A stretch of 8,075 nt of DNA from Mesorhizobium sp. (GTDB taxonomy: Bacteria > Pseudomonadota > Alphaproteobacteria > Rhizobiales > Rhizobiaceae). The DNA lies in assembly GCA_030698645.1 (NCBI GenBank), contig JAUYMV010000314.1, forward strand, positions 1-8,075. Reading direction: 5' to 3'. The first letter of the stretch is position 1. Every line of letters begins with the position of its first letter. Shown in pieces: positions 1 to 5,438 of the stretch. The notes below the pieces were generated by a model. The model was given only the letters and a program-made list of their open reading frames with translations, was not told the DNA's origin and ran no database searches. Both the position numbers and the translations under genes were made by a program.

Positions 1-2
1 GC

Positions 3-854
3 CGCGCCGCCCTGAGCTCCCACCCCGGAAGTTCCGGCCCGGGGCGATCCAAAGAAGGGGAGCAGCTCAAAGGGACCTACGATGAACGCCGGGTATACCG
101 CCTCCATTTGAACGAAAGATCAGCCGACGAATGTGCGCAGATTTTTACTAGGTATCTGTCTCGTTCGCGCGTGAAGTCCGGTGAAGCTCTGGAGGATGCC
201 ACCCGCGACTACCGAGATATTGCGTCGAAACGGGAGGCCGCCAGAAACCTTCCGACCGCATGGGGCCAGCTTGTAGACAAGCCGGAGGATTTGTTGATCG
301 AACTACTGATCGAACAAACAGAGGCAATTTCGGGCTTTCGCCCGACCAGTATTGAGGTGGTCTCATTTCTAAAGTCTCTGCGGATCGCTCACCCGTCGGA
401 TTTTCAGACGACCCCTCCGCGAGCCGCCGCGCCGACAGCGAAGCCGCCGGCGGTCTCCCGGGTCGTTGAAGGCGGTCCTCAGTTGGGGAGCAGTCCGCAA
501 AATGCAAATCGCACCGTAGCTTACACTTTCATGGGCGAGGGAAAAATTGCGCCGACGGCATCAGCCGCACTCATTGACATCCTCGCTGGTATTGCCGCTC
601 GGCACCCAGAAGCGATGAGCGCCGTCGCGGTCGCGGTGAGAGGAAAGAGCCGCAATCATATCGCCCGGACACCAGCTGAAATCTATCCCGCGAGGCCAGA
701 TCTTGCGCGAGCGGCCGAGATCGCACCTAATTGGCTAGTGGGTTTGAACATCGCCAACCGAGAAAAGATGCGCATCATTCGGGAGGCGTGCAGGGTGACT
801 GGGATCAAGTTCGGAACTGATGTCGTAATCGACCTCCCGAACTCTGACGCCTAG
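3..854 (+). CDS. C-terminal part of an HsdR_N-type restriction endonuclease, cut by the left window edge
   Basis: The frame is open from base 3, and no ATG or GTG precedes the TTG at 108. Residues coded at about 72-350 (GTYDERRVYRL, then RYLSRSRVKSGEAL, LPTAWGQLV, a Leu/Glu-rich helix, and GFRPTS...FLKSL) resemble, from memory, the segment after the catalytic core of stand-alone proteins with a type I restriction HsdR N-terminal domain. The PD-(D/E)xK core (VDYAL...EVK) would lie upstream and is not in the window. Counting from the TTG, a Pro/Ala linker spans residues about 100-135. A C-terminal domain (about 137-245) contains RGKSRNHIA (178-186) and WLVGLNIANREK (209-220). The role would be DNA cleavage in defence. 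The stop (852-854) converges on the recombinase gene 43 bp away. The TTG at 108 or GTG at 171 would be starts only if the gene is a truncated remnant. Family assignment is by recall, moderate. Confidence 0.6.
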   Translation, partial: RAALSSHPGSSGPGRSKEGEQLKGTYDERRVYRLHLNERSADECAQIFTRYLSRSRVKSGEALEDATRDYRDIASKREAARNLPTAWGQLVDKPEDLLIELLIEQTEAISGFRPTSIEVVSFLKSLRIAHPSDFQTTPPRAAAPTAKPPAVSRVVEGGPQLGSSPQNANRTVAYTFMGEGKIAPTASAALIDILAGIAARHPEAMSAVAVAVRGKSRNHIARTPAEIYPARPDLARAAEIAPNWLVGLNIANREKMRIIREACRVTGIKFGTDVVIDLPNSDA

Positions 855-897
855 GATATAAACCTACTCCGCTTACGAGCGTCGCCGCCCGATATCG

Positions 898-1488
898 TCA
901 CGCCGCCTTAGCAGCGCGAAAAATGCGGAAGACGCTGGAGCGACCAATCTTAAGCTCGTCGGCGATGGCATCCGCCGTGCGCCCTTCCGCTTTCATACGC
1001 AGCACCGCATCAGCCTTGCGCCGCGCCGTTGGAGCCCGTCCTTTGTATTTACCTTCGGCCTTGGCCGCCGCGATCCCCTCCCGCTGCCGCTCCAACATCA
1101 ACTCCCGTTCGAACTCCGCAATGGACCCCAGCAGGTTCAACATCAGCTTGCCGGTCGGCGTCCCGGTATCAAGGTTCATTGCCAAGATGCGCAGCGCCAC
1201 GCCCTTCGCCCGAAGCCGCGCCGTGATCCCGACAAGGTCGGCGACGGAACGCGCCAAACGGTCCAGCTTCGTCACAACCAGCGTGTCGCCTTCCCTTACA
1301 TAGTCCAGCGCCCGATCAAGTTCGGGGCGCTCAGGTTTGACCGACGAAATCTCTTCGTGAAAGGTCTTGTCGCACCCGGAGGCCTCCAGGTCGCGCAACT
1401 GCGCAGCAAGCCCGGCCTTCTGGTCGACTGTCGATGTCCGCGCGTAGCCGACAAGGTGGCCTGACGGCTTTGTGGGGGAGGTTGTCAT
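898..1488 (-). CDS. small serine recombinase (resolvase/invertase family)
   Basis: This 196-residue protein has the complete layout of a small serine recombinase such as Tn3 resolvase or Hin/Gin invertases. The N-terminal catalytic domain has YARTST with nucleophile Ser19 and Arg17. It also has TKLDRLARS (73-81), with the conserved Asp76, Arg77 and Arg80. A long helix E (EFERELMLERQREGI, 125-139) and a GKYKGR hinge lead to a C-terminal helix-turn-helix (about 155-190). Such enzymes bind paired sites, form a Ser-DNA link and resolve or invert DNA. Length matches the family. The ATG has a GGAG Shine-Dalgarno 8 nt upstream (plus 1497-1500). No transposase accompanies it, so it may be a remnant of a transposon or plasmid, a resolvase of the surrounding island, or an invertase. 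Which DNA it acts on cannot be seen. Confidence 0.93.
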   Translation of the reverse strand: MTTSPTKPSGHLVGYARTSTVDQKAGLAAQLRDLEASGCDKTFHEEISSVKPERPELDRALDYVREGDTLVVTKLDRLARSVADLVGITARLRAKGVALRILAMNLDTGTPTGKLMLNLLGSIAEFERELMLERQREGIAAAKAEGKYKGRAPTARRKADAVLRMKAEGRTADAIADELKIGRSSVFRIFRAAKAA

Positions 1489-1504
1489 GGCGAGTGCTCC
1501 AATG

Positions 1505-1521
1505 GCCTAGTTCCAATAGGC
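1505..1521. repeat. 5-bp inverted repeat at the recombinase transcription start
   Basis: GCCTA (1505-1509) and TAGGC (1517-1521) form a perfect inverted repeat around a 7-bp centre. It lies between the candidate promoter and the Shine-Dalgarno of the serine recombinase gene. Small serine recombinases often repress their own gene by binding res subsites upstream of it, so this could be one half of such a site. The arms are short and chance is a real alternative. Confidence 0.25.
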
Positions 1522-1529
1522 TCTAAGAC

Positions 1530-1558
1530 GTAATGACCCGTCCGTGCCATAATGTCAA
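1530..1558 (-). promoter_or_regulatory. candidate promoter of the serine recombinase gene
   Basis: Read on the minus strand, a consensus TTGACA (plus 1553-1558) is followed after 17 bp by CATTAC (plus 1530-1535). The -10 is weak, which is common in alphaproteobacterial sigma70 promoters. A start near 1523 would leave about 35 nt of leader before the ATG at 1488. Assignment is by consensus only. Confidence 0.4.
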
Positions 1559-1598
1559 TAGCGGCCCTTTTGGCACTGATTTGAAGCCATCGCAGACG

Positions 1599-1624
1599 TC
1601 CCACACGAGCAGGGTCTTGTGGGA
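1599..1624. repeat. 7-bp inverted repeat upstream of the EVE-HNH gene
   Basis: TCCCACA (1599-1605) and TGTGGGA (1618-1624) are perfect inverted arms around a 12-bp spacer, in the 231-bp gap between the recombinase and nuclease genes. The position about 100 bp before the nuclease start suits an operator or a recombinase-binding site. No clear -35/-10 pair for the nuclease gene was found around it. Confidence 0.25.
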
Positions 1625-1719
1625 AACCGTAGGGCTGACTGGTGCACATAGATGCCCGCAATTCCACAATTGGATCGGGCTAGACGGTCAGGAGAAGTTC
1701 GTTCAGGGATGGCTTCAAA

Positions 1720-2652
1720 TTGGGAGTGATCGCTTTGCCCGCATACTGGCTAACCTACAAACCCCTCAGCGCAGCGTCGCCAAGAGGATGGCCCGCAGAG
1801 AAATTGAGAAAATTGGTCCGCCGTTTTGAGGGCGATCCGACCAACGTAACCGCATTGTGGCGGTTTGCCTCTCATCAGTCCGGGCGGGTCGGCGACCGGA
1901 TATATCTGTTCAAGCAGGGCTCTGGTCCGAGAGGTGTTTTTGGGACCGGCGAAATCGTTGAAGCGCCACTTTTGCAGAGCGACCCAACGGACATCGATCA
2001 AGGCCCAAGATACAGGGCCAAGATCAGGTTCGACCGCCTAGTCAACCCCGGTCAAGAATTTCTGATCGAGTTCGAAACCATCGCGGAGATGTTGCCCGCG
2101 ACGCTTGTCACAACTCGGTCGAGCGGGATCAGTGTCCCTGACGACGTTGCTGTCGAACTGGAGAAGCGTCTGCCCCCGCGCCTGCCTTTGCTGCCGACGA
2201 TCGGTAGCGAACTAGCTGACGATCCCAGCTTCGATCCTGACAGTGTTGAGGACGAGCGGGAGCGCGCCATCCGTGCAATTCGAGTGCGTAGAGGCCAGCC
2301 CGCTTTCAGGGCCGCGCTTCTAGAAGCCTACGGTCGTCGCTGTGCGATCACGGGCTGCGCGGTAGCGGACGTCCTCGAAGCCGCGCACATCACGCCGTAT
2401 CTCGGCAGGCTCACGCACCATGTTTCGAATGGGCTGCTACTGAGGACTGATCTCCACACACTATTCGACTGCGGCCTTCTGGCTATCGAGCCCGTGACCC
2501 GAACTGTGGTCATCGCAGAAGCACTGAAAATATCCTCCTACTCCAAACTCGCTGGAACAAGGCTTCGTCAGCCCGAGGAGGCAGCCCGCGCCCCAAGCAA
2601 GCGGAATTTAGAGAAGCGATATCGTGAGTTCGGGGCGCGGCACAGCCTTTAG
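1720..2652 (+). CDS. EVE/PUA-like domain fused to an HNH endonuclease (candidate modification-dependent restriction enzyme)
   Basis: This 310-residue protein has two domains. Residues about 8-135 look like an EVE/PUA-like fold, with AYWLTYKP near the start, ALWR (45-48) and VGDRIYLFKQG (57-67), then RGVFGTGEI (71-79). EVE domains bind modified bases. Residues about 185-255 are an HNH_2-type nuclease: RRGQPAFRAALL, C208 and C213, VLEAAHITPY with His223, NGLLLRTDLHTLFD with Asn237 and His246. Known EVE-HNH enzymes cut phage DNA carrying modified cytosine, so cytoplasmic type IV restriction is the likely role. No methyltransferase is nearby, consistent with a type IV enzyme. The start is uncertain: the TTG at 1720 or GTG at 1726 both sit just before the domain and after an in-frame stop at 1681. 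An AGGAG at 1690-1694 is too distant for either. HNH assignment is firm, EVE assignment moderate. Confidence 0.88.
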   Translation: MGVIALPAYWLTYKPLSAASPRGWPAEKLRKLVRRFEGDPTNVTALWRFASHQSGRVGDRIYLFKQGSGPRGVFGTGEIVEAPLLQSDPTDIDQGPRYRAKIRFDRLVNPGQEFLIEFETIAEMLPATLVTTRSSGISVPDDVAVELEKRLPPRLPLLPTIGSELADDPSFDPDSVEDERERAIRAIRVRRGQPAFRAALLEAYGRRCAITGCAVADVLEAAHITPYLGRLTHHVSNGLLLRTDLHTLFDCGLLAIEPVTRTVVIAEALKISSYSKLAGTRLRQPEEAARAPSKRNLEKRYREFGARHSL

Positions 2653-2961
2653 GCCTTGAGGGAGTAATGCGTGCTTGCACAGGTAGATTTGCGTTGCCGC
2701 TATTGGATCGCGAGGGGGCACGGGGGTTTTTGGGAGCCGCAATCTGTCGAGTTCGAAGCACTCGCGCTTTTTCGGCGCTTTTGAAACTGATTGGAGGACG
2801 GTTGTCGTAACAGATGAAAAACTCGGAGGCCTATAGCGGGACTAGCCTCCTCATTCTGGCTTCCTAGAAGCTACCCCTTCGGCCAACAATATCCCGCAGC
2901 CTACTGGCGTATCGCTGATGCCGCCGTGCTGCGTTTGTTGTGAAGTAGGGTGCCGGCCAAG
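2653..2961. other. 309-bp gap between convergent genes, no gene seen
   Basis: This interval separates the stops of the EVE-HNH gene and the DUF4145 gene. No credible start, Shine-Dalgarno or recognisable protein was found in any frame. It holds two hairpin-capable inverted repeats (2825-2850 and 2955-2980), as expected where two transcripts converge, and otherwise nothing identifiable. Confidence 0.6.
2825..2850. repeat. inverted repeat GGAGGC/GCCTCC in the convergent gap
   Basis: GGAGGC (2825-2830) and GCCTCC (2845-2850) are perfect arms with a 14-nt loop. An alternative pairing uses CTA/TAG inside GGAGG/CCTCC with one bulged base. No T tract follows on either strand, so it is at best a weak terminator or an RNA-stabilising hairpin. 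Confidence 0.25.
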
Positions 2962-2985
2962 CTAGTCGAAAATACTGGCCTTTTT
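2955..2985 (+). terminator. candidate intrinsic terminator for the EVE-HNH transcript
   Basis: GGCC (2955-2958) pairs with GGCC (2977-2980), and AGT (2964-2966) with ACT (2974-2976) inside a bulged stem. Five T residues follow directly (2981-2985). The orientation suits the plus-strand nuclease transcript. The T tract lies inside the end of the convergent DUF4145 gene, where it codes a Lys-rich tail. The stem is short and bulged. Confidence 0.35.
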
Positions 2986-3582
2986 CGCCGCCTCGATCCC
3001 CCGAGAAATCTTCGCGGTCAAGACAAACAGGAAGTTGCCGAGCGCTTCGGCGAATTCGACTGACTGCTTCGCTTCTTCGGGAGATACGTGGGGTTGCTCC
3101 TTGTCTGCGTGTCTCGGACGATTGGCCTCAAGGCGAACAGAGTGGGCCCATTTGGCCATTCCCTGTGTGAGCAAATTGGCTGCAAGCGCCTCGTCAATAC
3201 GCGAGTAAAGTGATCCATTGCTGTAGCCATGATGCTTCAGCATACCATCGACTGCGCTGCCTGCCATTAGGGCCGCTGCGTCGGGCGCATGCAATGTCTC
3301 GTAGGCCTGTTGCAGAAATGTTCGGGCAGGCTCCGGCAGATCCTCATGGGCTCTCCGGGGCGAGGGGAACAGCCCAAAGACACCAAAATGATTACCCGCA
3401 TACTGCCCGGAGGCAGTAGTTATATCGCCACAAGTTGTGCACTTGTAGGCTCCCCACCAAGACCCGCCCTTGCTTGCGTCCGACCCGCGCATCGGACCAT
3501 TGCTTGCCCACTCGCACGTTAAGCTCGGACTAGCGATGCCGCAATGAGGACACCGGGTCACTCCGATAAGTGATTGGCCCAT
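2962..3582 (-). CDS. zinc-ribbon DUF4145 protein
   Basis: From the ATG at 3582 this is a 206-residue soluble protein. CPHC (11-14) and CTTC (48-51) form a four-Cys zinc ribbon. Residues about 85-185 match the DUF4145 pattern: ARTFLQQAYETLHAPD, an all-helical stretch with GSLYSRIDEAL, WAHSVRLEANRPRHAD (145-160), then VEFAEALGNFLFVL. The molecular function of DUF4145 is unknown. The domain recurs near, or fused to, type I restriction subunits and other defence genes, which fits the two nuclease-type genes upstream. A GTG at 3648 would add 22 residues (with Gly/Val-rich content and no clear Shine-Dalgarno). The ATG was chosen because the ribbon begins soon after it, though its own AAGG lies only 3 nt away. 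No catalytic motif is recognised. Confidence 0.82.
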   Translation of the reverse strand: MGQSLIGVTRCPHCGIASPSLTCEWASNGPMRGSDASKGGSWWGAYKCTTCGDITTASGQYAGNHFGVFGLFPSPRRAHEDLPEPARTFLQQAYETLHAPDAAALMAGSAVDGMLKHHGYSNGSLYSRIDEALAANLLTQGMAKWAHSVRLEANRPRHADKEQPHVSPEEAKQSVEFAEALGNFLFVLTAKISRGIEAAKKASIFD

Positions 3583-3830
3583 CACCTTGTTGCCGCCGGC
3601 CGTAGCCACTCCAGTCGAAATCAAGACGCCCAACCTCCCGAAAAACACCCAGCGTCAGAAAATCAAAGATGGAGAGGAGTGGCAAGGGGAAGAACGCTCC
3701 CGCACTACTTATCCCGGTAAGTGGAGCGCCAAAGAGGACGGGGCGATGTTTCTGCACGTTAGCGGCTACTTGCTCGCTTCGACTTCGTCCCTTGCCGAGC
3801 TTTCGGACAGTGCGGGGTCCAATCGTGAGA
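3583..3830. other. 248-bp gap between DUF4145 and integrase genes, no gene recognised
   Basis: Several short open frames cross this stretch on both strands, but none has a good ribosome site, recognisable motifs or coding-like composition. It presumably holds the promoter of the DUF4145 gene, but no convincing -35/-10 pair was found. A 22-codon N-terminal extension of DUF4145 (to 3648) would occupy part of it. Confidence 0.45.
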
Positions 3831-5255
3831 TTAGAACTGACCGCCTACCCGCATCCCAGAATGCCGAACGCTAGCCAAACTAACCGGCGCCTTAACCGCC
3901 TCAACACACGCCCGCCGCTGCTCATCAGAAGGGCCACCTGAATAAACTCCAAAGGTCATCGAGCGCCGCCCCGCAGCGTGTCCCACTACGGCAGCGATGG
4001 TCGTTTCGGGCTGTCCGGCCCGCTCCGCCTCGGTGATAAACCAGCGCCGAAAGGAGTGGAAGTTGACAAGGCTCCGGCGCTTTCCCTCGATATCGGCAGC
4101 GACCCCCAGCCGCTCGCGATAGCGGCCGAACCTCTTTCCAAATATGTCACCCGGATCGCGTTCTTTCGACAGTTCGTGAAACAGCCAATCGTTCAGGCTC
4201 TTGCCTACGGTCCGGCGTCCTATGATGCCCTCAAGTTCGGAATGAATTGGAACCCGCCGGGCAGCGGTCGCCGTCTTTCCCTGCTGGATATCAAACATTC
4301 CGTTTTGGCACTCCGCGACCTGGAGCGTGATTACCTCGGCCAGCCGTAAGCCGGACAGAGCTGCCATTCGTATCGCATCGTGAATTTGCTCCCTGTGGGC
4401 TTTGTTGAGCTTCTTTGGATAGTCGGCAAAGAGAAGGGTTTGCATCTCCTTGTCGGTGAACGGGCGCTCTTTCTCGACGGCGCTCCTCTCCGCTCTCTTG
4501 CCCTTACGGGCCTTGATCTGCCCCTCCCAAGGGTTTTCGCCAACTGCGTGGCCCCGCCCAATCAGATACGTCCAATAGGTCTTAAGGGCGGAGAGATGCT
4601 TGGCGGCGGTGCGGGAGTTCATCGGCACGATCTTGGCAGTAACGTAGCGCCCGGCTGCCCTTCGATCCACGTCACCGAGGTCAAGGCCCTCCACGCCGGC
4701 CCATGCCGCGAACCGGTTGATCTGGCCGCGCCACCCGTTGAGGGTTTTAGGCGCGAGCGCCGATGCCTCTGCCAGATGGGCCGCGAGATGAAAGTCCACG
4801 GCGACCCGTCCAAACGCGATCCCAAGGAAGCGGGCTTTCCCCGCCGCCCCGTAGCTGCGCTCAATGTCGTCGGCCTTGTCATGAATAAAGCCTTCGGCGC
4901 TGTCTACTTCTTCGTCGGCCACCTCAGCGACCGATCGGCCTGAGGTCTTCGCCGTCCAAGCATAAGGGTCCGCCCGGCTCTCGGTGAGCTCGGCGGCCCA
5001 TATCTCGCCCAAATCGCGGATAGCGTCCTGTGACCCGACAAGGGGAGTGCCGGCCTTAGCGTTTGCGAACATGCCATCGACCGCACGCTCCACGGCGTCC
5101 CGCCTGTCACGTGCGGTTAGAACGTCCCCGGTATCGAGGCTTTCGAGATATGCGGTCTTGCCGCCGAAGTGCTGCCGGATCGCAGTGGGAATATCCCGCT
5201 TGAACCAATAGATGTTGCCTTTGAGCACGAGGTAGCGTCGGGGCTTTCGTGCCAT
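3831..5255 (-). CDS. tyrosine recombinase / phage-type integrase
   Basis: This 474-residue protein carries a full tyrosine-recombinase active site: Arg304 in LSGLRLAEV, Lys327 in QQGKTAT, HSFR (His400, Arg403), His426 in VVGH, and the nucleophile Tyr438 in GVYSGG. The first 60 or so residues (YLVLKGNIYWFKRDIP...) form an N-terminal module typical of proteobacterial island integrases (DUF6538-like, by recall). Residues about 150-250 form the SAM-like core-binding domain. It would integrate and excise the surrounding element by strand exchange at att sites. It is the last gene before chromosomal-looking amidase DNA and reads away from it, the usual position at an island end. The ATG at 5255 lies inside a tandem repeat and has no strong Shine-Dalgarno. 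Length is normal for island integrases. Confidence 0.94.
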   Translation of the reverse strand: MARKPRRYLVLKGNIYWFKRDIPTAIRQHFGGKTAYLESLDTGDVLTARDRRDAVERAVDGMFANAKAGTPLVGSQDAIRDLGEIWAAELTESRADPYAWTAKTSGRSVAEVADEEVDSAEGFIHDKADDIERSYGAAGKARFLGIAFGRVAVDFHLAAHLAEASALAPKTLNGWRGQINRFAAWAGVEGLDLGDVDRRAAGRYVTAKIVPMNSRTAAKHLSALKTYWTYLIGRGHAVGENPWEGQIKARKGKRAERSAVEKERPFTDKEMQTLLFADYPKKLNKAHREQIHDAIRMAALSGLRLAEVITLQVAECQNGMFDIQQGKTATAARRVPIHSELEGIIGRRTVGKSLNDWLFHELSKERDPGDIFGKRFGRYRERLGVAADIEGKRRSLVNFHSFRRWFITEAERAGQPETTIAAVVGHAAGRRSMTFGVYSGGPSDEQRRACVEAVKAPVSLASVRHSGMRVGGQF

Positions 5256-5278
5256 TCAGACCAATCTTTCAGACCAAT
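5255..5278. repeat. tandem direct repeat TTCAGACCAAT x2 over the integrase start
   Basis: TTCAGACCAAT occurs at 5255-5265 and 5268-5278, a 13-bp period. The first copy includes the first base of the integrase start codon (minus strand). Such repeats over an integrase start could be arm-type binding sites for the integrase or operator sites. Confidence 0.55.
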
Positions 5279-5287
5279 TGAGCGGGC

Positions 5288-5316
5288 AGATTACGCTTTG
5301 ATATCAACAATATCAA
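5288..5316 (-). promoter_or_regulatory. candidate integrase promoter
   Basis: On the minus strand TTGATA (plus 5311-5316) and TAATCT (plus 5288-5293) are separated by 17 bp and lie 32 bp before the ATG. The -35 matches consensus at five of six bases, the -10 at three. The -35 sits within the ATATCAACA tandem repeat, so occupancy of the repeat would be expected to affect transcription. Confidence 0.4.
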
Positions 5317-5318
5317 CA
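5301..5318. repeat. tandem direct repeat ATATCAACA x2
   Basis: Two perfect adjacent 9-bp copies (5301-5309 and 5310-5318) overlap the -35 and spacer of the candidate integrase promoter. A regulator, excisionase or integrase arm site is plausible. No excisionase gene is recognised in the window. Confidence 0.55.
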
Positions 5319-5330
5319 CAATAGCATCGA

Positions 5331-5359
5331 TTGGTGGAGCTTCCGATTGGCTCCACCAA
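5331..5359. repeat. perfect 10-bp inverted repeat at the island/chromosome junction
   Basis: TTGGTGGAGC (5331-5340) and GCTCCACCAA (5350-5359) are perfect inverted arms around the 9-bp centre TTCCGATTG. The pair lies between the integrase and the amidase stop. Tyrosine-recombinase core sites are inverted arms around a 6-9 bp overlap, so this could be an att core. Alternatively it is a strong hairpin terminating the amidase transcript, although no U tract follows on the minus strand. Confidence 0.5.
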
Positions 5360-5365
5360 ACCTTC

Positions 5366-5383
5366 CTCCGCGCTGAGGCGGAG
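5366..5383. repeat. second hairpin-capable inverted repeat CTCCGC/GCGGAG
   Basis: CTCCGC (5366-5371) and GCGGAG (5378-5383) flank a 6-nt loop, about 55 bp past the amidase stop. Together with the 10-bp repeat next to it this makes two back-to-back hairpins. Transcript termination or protection of the amidase mRNA end is possible. Confidence 0.3.
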
Positions 5384-5438
5384 TTCATTCTTCTCAAGAT
5401 AGCTCCAATGTTCCGCGGCGCACGCCGGCGCTTGGCCT

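Larger units (their letters stand above)
1..5360. mobile_element. right-hand end of a probable integrative island carrying defence-type genes
   Basis: The unit is inferred from a tyrosine integrase at its right end reading inward, a serine recombinase inside, and cargo typical of defence islands: an HsdR_N-type endonuclease fragment, an EVE-HNH nuclease and a DUF4145 protein. Unlike the operonic catabolic genes to the right, its genes alternate in strand and have loose spacing. The left limit is outside the window and no att duplication can be checked here. The right limit is placed at the 10-bp inverted repeat and is approximate. Confidence 0.5.

Noticed and set aside
943..954. A 10-bp match GACCAATCTT to the repeat at the integrase start, as a possible second att site
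   Set aside because: It lies inside the conserved HTH coding sequence of the serine recombinase, and a 10-bp match is weak evidence.
2668..2680. GTGC-TT-GCAC palindrome just after the EVE-HNH stop as a terminator
   Set aside because: The 4-bp stem with a 2-nt loop is not stable and no T tract follows.
3587..3874. Short plus-strand frames (3587-3874, 3669-3941) in the gap between DUF4145 and integrase
   Set aside because: They have no recognisable motif, run antisense into the integrase, and lack convincing ribosome sites.
4380..4943. A 187-codon plus-strand frame
   Set aside because: It is antisense to the integrase coding region, which carries all catalytic residues.
5331..5359. A tRNA 3' end suggested by GCTCCACCA
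   Set aside because: The GGAGC/GCTCC stem has a 9-nt loop without the TTCRA T-loop pattern, and no D-arm or anticodon arm precedes it.
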